Positions 43,797 to 53,416 of a stretch of 64,000 bases of DNA are shown here, piece after piece (the first letter of the stretch is position 1; the number at the start of each line of letters is the position of its first letter). The stretch is from Vibrio algivorus (GTDB taxonomy: Bacteria > Pseudomonadota > Gammaproteobacteria > Enterobacterales > Vibrionaceae): the NCBI RefSeq assembly GCF_002218005.2, contig NZ_AP018679.1, positions 558,001-622,000 on the forward strand, in the 5' to 3' direction. The translations under genes were made by a program, and so were the position numbers. The notes below the pieces were generated by a model. The model was given only the letters and a program-made list of their open reading frames with translations, had not been told where the DNA came from and searched no databases.

Positions 43797-44498
43797 TCAA
43801 CGAATCACTTTTTTATAGCTTCGCTCCGGTCGACCTACCGTGCCGTAGTTTAGATCAGCGACTAATTCACCGGTTGTGATCAAATATTCTAAATAACGTC
43901 GTGCTGTGGTTCGGCTTGCGCCGATTTTTTCTCCTGCTTCATCTGCGGTTAATTGACCCGATTCTTGCTTAAACAAACATCGAATTTTATCTAACGTCAC
44001 TCCATCAATGCCTTTTGGTAGGCGCAATGTATGATAATTACCTTCACCATCAACTGAGGACGTTTGAAGCATCTTATCAACTAACCCTTGATCTAAGCTC
44101 GATGCTTGCTCAAAACCAGTTAACCTATGTTTATATTTATTTAAAGCTGACTCCAAACGAGAAAAAATCACAGGCTTCAATAGATAGTCAACCACACCAC
44201 CACGCATTGCTTGTTGCAAAGTATCCACATCGCGAGCAGCAGTAATTAAAATAACGTCACATTGATGCTGTTGCTGACGTAAATAACGTAAAATATCTAA
44301 CCCATTACCATCAGGTAAATACACATCCAATAATACTAATTGAGGCTTAAGAATGTCGACTTGAATCTCTGCTTCATGCTGGCTAGTCGCTATCCCCACG
44401 ACTTCAAAACCATCTATTTGACTTAGGTATTTATGGTTTACTTCAGCAATGGCAATGTCATCTTCAATGATCAACACTCGAATACTTTCTTGAGTCAT
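43797..44498 (-). CDS. CitB/DcuR-type response regulator
   Basis: 233 residues. N-terminal receiver domain (LIIEDDIAIAEVNHKYL, phosphoacceptor Asp in LVLLDVYLPDGNGLDIL, K of YLLKPV) and a C-terminal helix-turn-helix of the DcuR/CitB type (GASRTTARRYLEYLITTGELVADLNYG). It pairs with the kinase next to it, with a 9-base gap. Convergent with tctCBA, which it probably activates in response to citrate or a similar acid (inference). The TctD/TctE system of Salmonella is of another (OmpR) type, so this is a different regulatory solution. Confidence 0.88.
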   Translation of the reverse strand: MTQESIRVLIIEDDIAIAEVNHKYLSQIDGFEVVGIATSQHEAEIQVDILKPQLVLLDVYLPDGNGLDILRYLRQQQHQCDVILITAARDVDTLQQAMRGGVVDYLLKPVIFSRLESALNKYKHRLTGFEQASSLDQGLVDKMLQTSSVDGEGNYHTLRLPKGIDGVTLDKIRCLFKQESGQLTADEAGEKIGASRTTARRYLEYLITTGELVADLNYGTVGRPERSYKKVIR

Positions 44499-44507
44499 TT
44501 CCTCTTC

Positions 44508-46154
44508 CTATTTAATCTCACCTGAGTTGATACCATTACGATAAAAATGCTGATCTTTGGGCAAATAAATCGTTACACGTGCGCCACCTTGCAGCCCATT
44601 AATAATATCGAACTGACCATGATAGGTTTTAGTAATGGTATTCACTAAATACAATCCAACACCACGATTGGTTTTTGCTTTACTTGAAATCCCCTTTTCA
44701 AATAGCTCTTCTGGCCGATATTTATCAGGTAAGCCAAGACCATTATCTTCAACTTCCAAAATGACTTCGGTGCCATAATCACTAATAGAGACCATCACAG
44801 CAGGTTCACTACACTGTTTAGACTCTTTTGCTGCAAGCACAGAGTCAAAAGCATTATCAATCAAATTACCTAGAATAGTGACGAGATCTTCAGCGTTTAT
44901 TTCGACTGGTAATATGTCTAAATGACAACCTTCTTCGATATGTAAATGGATTCCCAATTCTCTTGCTCGCTCGGTTTTACCGAGTAACAACCCCGCAATT
45001 AATGGGTCTACAATCGCTTGACGTAAAAACTCAATAAGCTGCTGATAATGCTCGGTTTCTCTACCAATCAAGCTCTGTACTTTTTCAATTTCATTAAGTT
45101 GTAATAAGCCACTAATGGTATTGAGCTTATTGCGATGCTCATGCGTTTGAGAACGGAGTAAATCGGCATATTCACGAGTTTGAGAAAGTTTCTCTGTCAG
45201 ATCGGTAATTTCATCGCGTCGGCGGAAACTAGATACCGCACCGACTACTTGGCCATCAATATAAATTGGACTGCGGTTAGCTATAATCTGCTGACCATTC
45301 AAATACAAATTAATATTATGATCCGGTTTAGGCTGCACCAATAAACGCTCTAAGTCGCTGTCGGGCATCACTGTTGAAAAAGGCTTATTAATGACTTCAT
45401 CTCGGTTAAGTTTCAGAATATCGCAAGCACTACGGTTGATAGAGCGTAAAATTCCGTGAGCATCAATGCTAAGCACCCCTTCTTTAATCGTGCTCAGCGT
45501 AACATCTAATTCAACGTACAAACGTGCAATTTCTTCTGGTTCAAATCCCAAAATAGCTTTTTGAAAGCGTCTTGATGCATAGTTAGCGAGTGTGATATTT
45601 AGCGTTAAAACCAGTAATGCGGTGATCAATAAAAAAGCTAGATAAGGTTCAATACGGTTTTGTAAGTTATCCAATAAATACCCAACTGAAACAATACCGA
45701 TTATATTGCCGTTACTATCGAGTACCGCTGATTTACCTCGAACAGCATGACCAAGCGAGCCTTTCGCATAAGAAATATAACTCAGGCCTTGCTGAAGTGC
45801 TTTTTGATTGTCGCCGCCAACCATGCGCTTGCCGAGCCTATCATCATATGGATGAATAAGACGAATGCTGTTTTTATCTCCCACCACAATATAAGCAGCA
45901 CCGATCAATCTTGTGAGATCTCGCATTTTCTTCTGCTGCTCACCCACTTGACGAGTTTGAATTAATTGAATGACTTCTGGAGAACGAGAAAGAAAAACGG
46001 AGACTTCTTTAGCTTTTTGAGCTAAATCACTTTGTTGAGTATGTTTAATATAACTAAAGCCTGCGGCAGTCAGTACCAAAAGCTCAAATAAGCCTGATAC
46101 CGTCATAATAACCAGTAAGCGTCGACGAAAATTAAGTGTGTTCCACTGGATCAC
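44508..46154 (-). CDS. CitA/DcuS-type sensor histidine kinase
   Basis: 548 residues. Two membrane helices (about 12-33 and 173-195) flank a periplasmic PAS-like (PDC) domain with the RLIHPYDDRLGKRMVGGD segment of CitA/DcuS sensors. Then a cytoplasmic PAS domain, the H-box LLRSQTHEHRNKLNTISGLLQL and a HATPase domain (DNGLGLPDKYRPEELFEKGISSK, GVGLYLV). It senses an external carboxylate. Upstream of and coupled with the response regulator. Confidence 0.9.
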   Translation of the reverse strand: MIQWNTLNFRRRLLVIMTVSGLFELLVLTAAGFSYIKHTQQSDLAQKAKEVSVFLSRSPEVIQLIQTRQVGEQQKKMRDLTRLIGAAYIVVGDKNSIRLIHPYDDRLGKRMVGGDNQKALQQGLSYISYAKGSLGHAVRGKSAVLDSNGNIIGIVSVGYLLDNLQNRIEPYLAFLLITALLVLTLNITLANYASRRFQKAILGFEPEEIARLYVELDVTLSTIKEGVLSIDAHGILRSINRSACDILKLNRDEVINKPFSTVMPDSDLERLLVQPKPDHNINLYLNGQQIIANRSPIYIDGQVVGAVSSFRRRDEITDLTEKLSQTREYADLLRSQTHEHRNKLNTISGLLQLNEIEKVQSLIGRETEHYQQLIEFLRQAIVDPLIAGLLLGKTERARELGIHLHIEEGCHLDILPVEINAEDLVTILGNLIDNAFDSVLAAKESKQCSEPAVMVSISDYGTEVILEVEDNGLGLPDKYRPEELFEKGISSKAKTNRGVGLYLVNTITKTYHGQFDIINGLQGGARVTIYLPKDQHFYRNGINSGEIK

Positions 46155-46310
46155 GGCACCAACCTTATTTAAGACAGGACACGACTACAACCAAAAGATG
46201 GCAAAGAAAATACCACTTTTTATTAACAATTGCCGTGTTCTATGCGTTCGATGGCTTGATTTTGTGACAAGCCTTGCAGCCGTTACATTTTTAAGATCCT
46301 AGTTGTAAAT

Positions 46311-46345
46311 ATATCCAAGTGACTTCAAGATGCAGAATTCAGAGC
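46311..46345. repeat. Solo left end of a TATACCCAA element
   Basis: ATATCCAAGTGACTTCAAGA resembles the left end of the MITE-like family, but no matching right end was found. In the 46155-46496 gap this remnant and the pntB terminator are all that was recognised. Confidence 0.45.
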
Positions 46346-46434
46346 TATCATCCAAACCTTTAGGCAAGGAAGGTTGGCGAAGGAATGTAAGCACCTTTCA
46401 AACCAAGCTGACGCAGTATAAAGGTCCATAAAAA

Positions 46435-46460
46435 AACCAGTCACTTTTCAGCAACTGGTT
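46435..46460 (-). terminator. pntB terminator
   Basis: AACCAGT / ACTGGTT stem; on the minus strand it ends in a T-run. Confidence 0.75.
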
Positions 46461-46496
46461 TTATTGTGAAGCTTGCTAATTAACAAATAGTATTAA

Positions 46497-47879
46497 TTAC
46501 AGCGCTTTCGCAATCGCATCTACGCTGGCTTTAGCATCACCAAACAGCATTTGCGTGTTTTCTTTAAAGAACAATGGGTTTTGTACACCGGCATAACCTG
46601 TGTTCATTGAACGTTTAAAGACAATTACGTTTTTCGCATTCCAAACTTCCAATACAGGCATGCCTGCGATTGGGCTGTTTGGATCTTCTTGAGCGGCTGG
46701 GTTAACCGTATCGTTTGCACCGATAACTAGAACCGTATCCGTTTCAGAGAAATCATCATTGATCTCATCCATTTCTAATACGATATCGTATGGCACTTTC
46801 GCTTCTGCTAACAATACGTTCATGTGACCCGGTAAACGGCCGGCTACAGGGTGAATACCAAAACGAACTTCAACACCTTGTGCACGTAGCTTCTCAGTAA
46901 TTTCGTAAACTGGATACTGAGCTTGTGCAACCGCCATTCCATATCCCGGAGTGATGATCACTGACTTAGAGTCTTTCAGCATTTCAGCCACATCTTCAGC
47001 GGTTGTTTCACGGTGCTCACCTTGCTCTTCATCACTTGATGTTGAGGTTGGCGCTGCACCGAAGCCACCAGCAATAACGCTGATGAAAGAACGGTTCATT
47101 GCTTTACACATGATGTAAGACAGAATCGCACCAGAAGAACCTACTAGAGCACCGGTTACGATAAGTAGATCGTTTGCTAGCATGAAACCTGCTGCTGCTG
47201 CTGCCCAACCTGAGTATGAGTTCAGCATCGACACAACAACTGGCATATCCGCGCCACCAATTGATGATACAAGGTGGTAGCCAAATACCAACGCAATCGC
47301 TGTCATAACCATTAACGCTAACATGCTGCCATCGTTGTTAACGAAGTAGATCATTAACAGAGTTGAAGCCACTAAAGCTAGTAAGTTCCATTTGTGCTTA
47401 TGAGGAATATTCATCGCAGAAGATGAAACCAAACCACGTAGCTTACAGAAGGCAACAATAGAGCCACTAAAGGTTACTGTACCGATGAATACACCTAAGA
47501 ATACTTCTACTAGGTGAATCACATGTTCAGCATGGTTTAACGTCATTGTACCCATGTCTAAGTAGCTATTGTAGCCAACTAAAACAGCTGCCATACCGAC
47601 AAAGCTATGTAGCATCGCCACTAGCTCGGGCATTTCAGTCATTTCTACTTTCTTAGCGTAGAAAATACCAATCGCACCACCAATAACCATCGCAATGATG
47701 ATCCAAGTAATACCACCAGTTTCAGGTCCAAAGATCGTCGCGATCAACGCGATCGCCATACCAGTAATACCGTAGTAGTTACCAGCGCGAGCAGAATCTT
47801 GCTTAGATAAACCAGCAAGGCTCATGATAAAAAGAACGGCAGCAACAATGTATGCCGCTTGTACTAATCCTGCAGACAT
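46497..47879 (-). CDS. pntB: NAD(P) transhydrogenase beta subunit PntB
   Basis: 460 residues. N-terminal membrane domain of about nine helices and a C-terminal NADP(H)-binding domain (VIITPGYGMAVAQAQYP, HPVAGRLPGHMNVLLAEA, VLVIGANDTVNP). It couples proton flow to NADPH formation together with PntA. The gene is 9 bases downstream of pntA and co-translated. Confidence 0.97.
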   Translation of the reverse strand: MSAGLVQAAYIVAAVLFIMSLAGLSKQDSARAGNYYGITGMAIALIATIFGPETGGITWIIIAMVIGGAIGIFYAKKVEMTEMPELVAMLHSFVGMAAVLVGYNSYLDMGTMTLNHAEHVIHLVEVFLGVFIGTVTFSGSIVAFCKLRGLVSSSAMNIPHKHKWNLLALVASTLLMIYFVNNDGSMLALMVMTAIALVFGYHLVSSIGGADMPVVVSMLNSYSGWAAAAAGFMLANDLLIVTGALVGSSGAILSYIMCKAMNRSFISVIAGGFGAAPTSTSSDEEQGEHRETTAEDVAEMLKDSKSVIITPGYGMAVAQAQYPVYEITEKLRAQGVEVRFGIHPVAGRLPGHMNVLLAEAKVPYDIVLEMDEINDDFSETDTVLVIGANDTVNPAAQEDPNSPIAGMPVLEVWNAKNVIVFKRSMNTGYAGVQNPLFFKENTQMLFGDAKASVDAIAKAL

Positions 47880-47888
47880 ATGTTACTC

Positions 47889-49442
47889 CTATTTCTTACG
47901 GAACATTTCAAGCATACGTTTGGTTACGGTAAAGCCACCAAAAATGTTAATGCTCGCAATTAATACAGCGATGAAAGACAAGATAGAAACCAAAGTATTA
48001 CCTTGTCCAATTTGCAACAATGCACCGACAACGATAATGCCAGAAATAGCATTGGTTACCGACATCAATGGAGTATGCAGTGAATGTGAAACATTCCACA
48101 CCACGTAATAACCGACGACACAGGCTAAAACAAACACGGTAAAATGAGTTAAAAACGCAGCAGGAGCAACACTTGCAATCCAAGCAAACGCACCGGCAGC
48201 AACAACCATTCCCACCACTTTCTTAAACGGTGATTTAGGCTCTTCAACTTTAGGTTCTGGTGCAGCTTTAGGTTTTGCAGCAGCTTGTGGTTGCGCTGAT
48301 ACCTTAATCGGTGGCGCAGGCCATGTTACTTCGCCTTCTTTGACAACTGTCACACCACGAAGTACCACATCATCAAAGTCGATATTGATGTTGCCGTCTT
48401 TCTCTTTGCAAAGCAGTTTTAAAAGGTTAACAAGGTTTGTACCGTACAACTGAGAAGATTGAGTAGGTAAACGACCTACCATGTCAGTGTAACCAATAAT
48501 TGTTACACCGTTTGGTGTTGTCACTACTTTATCAGCTTCAGTGTATGCACAGTTACCGCCATTAGCAGCAGCAAGATCAACAATCACGCTACCTGCTTTC
48601 ATGCTATCAACCATTTCTTTGGTGATAAGCTTTGGCGCTGGGCGGCCCGGAATTAATGCCGTTGTGATGATGATATCAACATCTTTAGCTTGCTCAGCAT
48701 AAAGCTCTTCAGCCTTTTTGTTGAATGCTTCAGACATTTCTTTCGCGTAACCATCACCAGAGCCAGATTCTTCTTTGAAATCAACTTCTAAGAATTCAGC
48801 GCCCATTGACTGGACTTGCTCTTTTACTTCAGGACGCACATCAAATGCACGAACGATAGCACCTAGGCTACCAGCAGCACCGATTGCAGCAAGACCTGCA
48901 ACACCAGCACCTGCCACTAATACTTTCGCTGGTGGCACTTTACCTGCAGCGGTAATTTGTCCAGTAAAGAAACGACCAAACTGATGCGCAGCTTCAACGA
49001 CCGCACGGTAACCCGCGATGTTTGCCATTGAACTCAATGCATCTAGCGATTGCGCGCGAGAAATACGCGGCACGGAATCCATCGCCATAACATTAATATT
49101 TTTAGTCGCTAGTTTATTCAGCAATTCTTCATTTTGAGCAGGCCAGATAAAGCTAACTAAGCTTGCACCTTCTTGAATAAGTTCAAACTCATCCACTCCT
49201 GTTTCATCATTAATACGAGGCGCGTTTACCTTCAGGATCAAACCTGAGTTCCACACTTCTTCAGTATTAACAATTGAAGCACCTGCGGCTTCAAAGGCTG
49301 AATCGTCAAAGCTGGCAAGAGCACCGGCTCCTGACTCAACTGCGACTGTAAAGCCTAGTTTTAAAAGCTGCTCAACCGTTTTAGGTGTGGCAGCAACTCG
49401 CGCTTCACCTGCGAGTATTTCTTTTGGTACACCAATCTGCAT
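47889..49442 (-). CDS. pntA: NAD(P) transhydrogenase alpha subunit PntA
   Basis: 517 residues. N-terminal NAD(H)-binding domain (MQIGVPKEILAGEARVAATP, VLVAGAGVAGLAAIGAAGSLGA) and a C-terminal part with a Pro/Ala-rich linker and four helices, the E. coli-type arrangement. Hydride transfer from NADH to NADP+ is coupled to proton import. The 49443-49751 region in front of it is 300 bases with no gene; a small CCTTT/AAAGG hairpin near 49511 is the only structure seen. Confidence 0.97.
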   Translation of the reverse strand: MQIGVPKEILAGEARVAATPKTVEQLLKLGFTVAVESGAGALASFDDSAFEAAGASIVNTEEVWNSGLILKVNAPRINDETGVDEFELIQEGASLVSFIWPAQNEELLNKLATKNINVMAMDSVPRISRAQSLDALSSMANIAGYRAVVEAAHQFGRFFTGQITAAGKVPPAKVLVAGAGVAGLAAIGAAGSLGAIVRAFDVRPEVKEQVQSMGAEFLEVDFKEESGSGDGYAKEMSEAFNKKAEELYAEQAKDVDIIITTALIPGRPAPKLITKEMVDSMKAGSVIVDLAAANGGNCAYTEADKVVTTPNGVTIIGYTDMVGRLPTQSSQLYGTNLVNLLKLLCKEKDGNINIDFDDVVLRGVTVVKEGEVTWPAPPIKVSAQPQAAAKPKAAPEPKVEEPKSPFKKVVGMVVAAGAFAWIASVAPAAFLTHFTVFVLACVVGYYVVWNVSHSLHTPLMSVTNAISGIIVVGALLQIGQGNTLVSILSFIAVLIASINIFGGFTVTKRMLEMFRKK

Positions 49443-49751
49443 AGCTATTCCTTGAACATTGGCACGATAAATTTGTAGTTCACCATTATTAACTTATTTC
49501 AGAGCACGACCTTTCCGTAAAGGCCTCGTATCTGATAGATAATCGTTAACGATAGTAACCGTAAGTTCAATGTAATAAAAAAACATTTTTATATGACATA
49601 TAACTCTAAGTTTGACGATTCTCACTCTTATGACGTAAAAAAACAACAGATTGATCACAATAACAGGTCATACCTGATATGCACGCCATGCATTTGTTTA
49701 GGAAACTTTCCTGTGATACACCATATAATGCCTATTAAACATTCAATTAGA

Positions 49752-50027
49752 TTAAAAAACATCACCCGATGACTGGTCAATAAGCACTTTTGATTTTTTA
49801 ACCATTAATTCACAAGCATCTGATTCAGAAGACAATACATCTGAACGTATAAAGCGATGACTCTTAACCTCACCATCAATTTCTTTGGTTATTTGTCCAG
49901 CGATTCGAAATTGACCACCCTCTGCGACAGGTTCTGGATAAATTAAAAAGCCATTGTACTCAATTGGCTCCACTTCTTTTTTGACTTGCGCTTTGCTGCC
50001 GCCAAATAACTTCGACAAAAATCCCAA
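49752..50027 (-). CDS. HlyU-family protein (PF10115 type)
   Basis: 91 residues, soluble. It begins GFLSKLFGGSK followed by EYNGFLIYPEPVAEGGQFRIAGQITKEI and HRFIRSD, the pattern of the small HlyU domain family. It is not the ArsR-type HlyU regulator of V. cholerae. The start is TTG at 50027, preceded by an AGAGG ribosome site. The function is not established. Confidence 0.75.
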   Translation of the reverse strand: MGFLSKLFGGSKAQVKKEVEPIEYNGFLIYPEPVAEGGQFRIAGQITKEIDGEVKSHRFIRSDVLSSESDACELMVKKSKVLIDQSSGDVF

Positions 50028-50115
50028 TGCTCTATCCTCTTTATAATTCTCTATACATCATTTGTTTGAACTTACCCTTTGGGAGCTTAATCCAAACATA
50101 TCGACTATGCGATCT

Positions 50116-51099
50116 TTACTCATTAAAAAATAAAACCAAACTTCCACCTTTTAAGGCACTACCGTAATTCATATTAATCCCGATTCCGACATTATCGATG
50201 TAGTCTTTAAATATAGGCGGCGTCAGCAGTAGCCCTACCGAAAATTCGTAATAGTTGTCCGTACCAAAGGAAGCCTCAGGATCTCCCTTTAAATCAATAC
50301 GCTTAAAGCTAGTATAAGCTGAGGGTATGTATCCATCCCAATTGGTTAGGTTATAATTCGCTTTTAAGCCATTAACCATGTACCAACCTTTCGGGTTACC
50401 AAAATCATATTCACGCTTTTTATCCCAAACTTTTCCGTAAAAGTAGTTAAAGGATGATGTGTATTTCCAATAGCCCCATTTTCGGTTCAACTCGTAATTC
50501 AACTCAATGTTCGGCTCAGCAATATAAGAACGGCTCGATGTATTATAGGCATAACCATCTAAAAAAGGTTTTAACTGCTCACTTTCTCGGCTGTTATAAG
50601 AATGCTTATTTTTGAAATACATAAAATGATTACCTAAACCATACTTAATATTCCAAGAATCGGTAATGTTGTAGATAAGGCGATATTCAAAGAAAGCATC
50701 ATAAACTTCATTAACGTCGCTATCGGCAGGCAAATCAGGTCGGCTGTCTAGAGATATTTTATTTTCAAAATGGACATAGGAAGCACGAACGGCAATTTCA
50801 TGTTTGACTTGTGGGCTTGGGCTATTTAGCTCCCAAGAATAAGGAAAACTAGTGACGGCAACTTTGTTCCTCAAATCAAGAGAATCATCGTCTCCCATAT
50901 CATCATTATTAAATGGTGTAATGGAATTAGGGTTAAAATTCTGCACCCCAAATTGAATCGCATCGCTATCAGTTAGTACCACTGCGGTGGCAAAATTTTG
51001 CTGGGCTCGAGATCGGATCTCCTCATCAGCTTGTGCAGATAAAATCACGGCAAAATAAATAATAGAACCAACAAACCATGCCGATAAAACTGACGTCAC
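50116..51099 (-). CDS. Solitary outer-membrane autotransporter-like beta-barrel protein
   Basis: 327 residues. An N-terminal signal peptide (WFVGSIIYFAVILSAQA) is followed by a chain of alternating amphipathic strands with aromatic girdles (for example YDAFFEYRLIYNITDSWNIKYGLG, WKYTSSFNYFYGKVWD), ending in a hydrophobic strand terminating in Phe-Asn-Glu. This looks like the Vibrio family of passenger-less autotransporter barrels. The start is GTG at 51099, with an AAGGA ribosome site. The substrate or role is unknown. Confidence 0.75.
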   Translation of the reverse strand: MTSVLSAWFVGSIIYFAVILSAQADEEIRSRAQQNFATAVVLTDSDAIQFGVQNFNPNSITPFNNDDMGDDDSLDLRNKVAVTSFPYSWELNSPSPQVKHEIAVRASYVHFENKISLDSRPDLPADSDVNEVYDAFFEYRLIYNITDSWNIKYGLGNHFMYFKNKHSYNSRESEQLKPFLDGYAYNTSSRSYIAEPNIELNYELNRKWGYWKYTSSFNYFYGKVWDKKREYDFGNPKGWYMVNGLKANYNLTNWDGYIPSAYTSFKRIDLKGDPEASFGTDNYYEFSVGLLLTPPIFKDYIDNVGIGINMNYGSALKGGSLVLFFNE

Positions 51100-51193
51100 T
51101 GATAATCCTTATAATAAATTAATGGCTCCCATTTCAATCAAAATGGGCAATGAGGTGAAGAGTATTGCTTAACCTTAATTTCTCTCGGTGTTA

Positions 51194-51213
51194 TATACCC
51201 AAGTAAGTATGCT
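51194..51213. repeat. Solo TATACCCAAGTAA repeat end
   Basis: TATACCCAAGTAAGTATGC upstream of selO resembles the left end of the MITE-like family. No right end was found. Confidence 0.4.
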
Positions 51214-51246
51214 AATTTATCTAGACAAAATAAAGGGGATTCCGTT

Positions 51247-52698
51247 ATGTCATCTTGGTCTAGCGCACAGTTTAGTTATCATTTTCATGGATTATCTGAA
51301 TCCTTACACCAACAGGTTACACCGTCACAGTTAAGCAATCCTCATTGGGTTCATTGGAACAGCGAATTTGCTGAATCACTCCAACTACCCACTGAGCCTA
51401 ATGCAGAAATGCTTGATGCTTTCTCAGGTATTACACTTCCTGAAGAATTTAAACCTATTGCGATGAAATATGCCGGCCATCAGTTTGGTTATTACAACCC
51501 CGATCTAGGTGATGGTCGAGGTTTATTGATGGCAGAAATCAAAGCAAACGATGGGCGTCGCTACGACATTCATGTCAAAGGTGCTGGCTTAACTCCCTTT
51601 TCTCGCCAAGGCGATGGCCGAGCAGTTCTTCGTTCTAGCATTCGTGAATATTTGTGTTCTGAAGCCTTGCATCACTTAGGTATTCCCACCACGCGCGCGC
51701 TGGGGTTAATCAATAGTGAAACGCTAGTTTATCGAGAAAAAACTGAAACAGGTGCAATTTGTATTCGCCTAGCTGAAAGTCATATTCGGTTTGGTCATTT
51801 CGAACATTGCTTTTATACCGGTCAACACGAACAACTTAAAGAGCTTGTTGAACATACTTTAAGCAATCATTTTCCCGAATGCCAACAACAGGAAAAACCT
51901 TACGTGGCCATGCTACAACAAGTGGTTATTTCTACCGCTCAATTATTTGCCAAATGGAATGCTTTTGGGTTTTCACATGGAGTATTAAATACCGATAACA
52001 TGTCGATACTAGGGCAAACTTTCGATTTCGGTCCATTTGGATTTTTAGATAACTATGACCCAAGCTTTATCTGCAACCATTCTGATTACCAAGGTCGTTA
52101 CTCCTTCGCCAATCAACCGAATATTGGATTATGGAACTTAACTGCCCTTGCTCACTCCTTATCACCATTGATTGAGCGAAGCGATTTAGATGAAGCTCTC
52201 GCACTTTATGAGCCAGAACTCAATCGTGAATTCAGCAGTTTGATGCGTCAGAAAATTGGATTACAAACCAAGCAAGAACAAGATCCTGAGTTATTTGGTG
52301 AGATGTTCGCTCTACTAGCCAAAAACAAAGTCGACTACACTCGTTTTTTCCGTCAGCTTTCTATGCTTGATAGCCAAGGCATTCAGCCAGTAATCGATTT
52401 AGTCTTAGATCGTGAAGCGGCGAAAATCTGGTTAGGGCAATACCAGCAGCGACTAACTCTAGAAACACAAAGCGATGCTGAACGCTGCGAAGAAATGAGA
52501 ACTCACAACCCTAAATACATTCTTCGCAACCATCTCGCTCAAATCGCTATCGATAAAGCAGAAGATGGAGACTACTCTGAAGTAGAAACATTATTTATCT
52601 TGCTACAAAACCCTTATGATGATCAGCCAGAGTATGATCAATATTCAAATCTGCCGCCTTCTTGGGCACATGAACTTGAGATCAGTTGCTCTTCGTAG
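51247..52698 (+). CDS. selO: Protein AMPylase SelO (YdiU)
   Basis: 483 residues, pseudokinase-fold enzyme that transfers AMP to protein Ser/Thr/Tyr. Visible motifs: KYAGHQFGYYNPDLGDGRG, IHVKGAGLTPFSRQGDGRAVLRSS, HGVLNTDNMSILGQTFDFGPFGF (catalytic Asn/Asp pair). It ends ISCSS, with cysteine at the position of selenocysteine in eukaryotic SelO. A clear AAGGGGA ribosome site lies upstream. It may help protect cells in oxidative stress, as shown for E. coli. Confidence 0.95.
   Translation: MSSWSSAQFSYHFHGLSESLHQQVTPSQLSNPHWVHWNSEFAESLQLPTEPNAEMLDAFSGITLPEEFKPIAMKYAGHQFGYYNPDLGDGRGLLMAEIKANDGRRYDIHVKGAGLTPFSRQGDGRAVLRSSIREYLCSEALHHLGIPTTRALGLINSETLVYREKTETGAICIRLAESHIRFGHFEHCFYTGQHEQLKELVEHTLSNHFPECQQQEKPYVAMLQQVVISTAQLFAKWNAFGFSHGVLNTDNMSILGQTFDFGPFGFLDNYDPSFICNHSDYQGRYSFANQPNIGLWNLTALAHSLSPLIERSDLDEALALYEPELNREFSSLMRQKIGLQTKQEQDPELFGEMFALLAKNKVDYTRFFRQLSMLDSQGIQPVIDLVLDREAAKIWLGQYQQRLTLETQSDAERCEEMRTHNPKYILRNHLAQIAIDKAEDGDYSEVETLFILLQNPYDDQPEYDQYSNLPPSWAHELEISCSS
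51316..51328. promoter_or_regulatory. matS-like site (12 of 13), inside selO
   Basis: GTTACACCGTCAC; one mismatch to GTGACRNYGTCAC (third base). Within the coding region. Confidence 0.4.
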
Positions 52699-52759
52699 CA
52701 AGCTTATCCATAATGCAGGCTTAGCAGCACGATTGTGCAGAATTAAATGAGGTTTCCTT

Positions 52760-53218
52760 ATGTCAGAACAACAAGAAGCAAATGTTACAGAAGAGTCAGT
52801 GGAAGCCATTGATCTAAGCACTTATTCACCAGAGCTTCGCCACCTTATCGAATTCGAGCAAGTACCAGAGCAAGCGGTACCTATGGTTACTTCAATTCAT
52901 GAGGTTTCAGAAGAAGCCGTTCGTGATGTTTGGGATGATCTACCAGGCAGTGCTCAGAACATTTTAGATAATTTCGAGCAATTCCATGCTTTGATTTCTG
53001 TCGGCCAAACTTTTGCCGCTATTGATTTCATGCAAGAGTTCGAAACTCTAAAAATGCGTGACGATATGACCGAAGAAGAGCAACAAGAGTATCGCGCAAG
53101 CCTACTAGATAAAGTGTTACAGAACTGCGTAAAAGATATGGTTAAGCAGCTTAAAAAAGCACGCCGTGACCCTATCTTGAAAAAAGACTTTATGGAAATC
53201 TTTGCAGAACAAGCTTAA
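52760..53218 (+). CDS. Conserved Vibrio protein of unknown function
   Basis: 152 residues, strongly acidic at the N-terminus, helical throughout, no signal peptide or membrane segment. It begins MSEQQEANVTEESVEAIDLS and is not matched to any family I know. It is preceded by a TGAGG ribosome site and followed by a strong terminator, 61 bases after selO on the same strand. Confidence 0.75.
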   Translation: MSEQQEANVTEESVEAIDLSTYSPELRHLIEFEQVPEQAVPMVTSIHEVSEEAVRDVWDDLPGSAQNILDNFEQFHALISVGQTFAAIDFMQEFETLKMRDDMTEEEQQEYRASLLDKVLQNCVKDMVKQLKKARRDPILKKDFMEIFAEQA

Positions 53219-53248
53219 TTACAAAAGGCTTCTATAGTTGATAAAAAT

Positions 53249-53270
53249 AACGCTGACCGATGTCAGCGTT
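53249..53270 (+). terminator. Terminator after the acidic protein gene
   Basis: AACGCTGAC / GTCAGCGTT perfect stem with a 4-nt loop followed by six T. Confidence 0.9.
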
Positions 53271-53416
53271 TTTTATTGTCTTCACTATTAACTTCATAAC
53301 CCCCCACCAATAACACCATCACCATATCAATAACTTATAGAAACACATAATCATCACGAATTTTTCTCCGCTCAAAATAGGTTGTATACTCTTTTATTCT
53401 CAATAAAGACCCTCTA

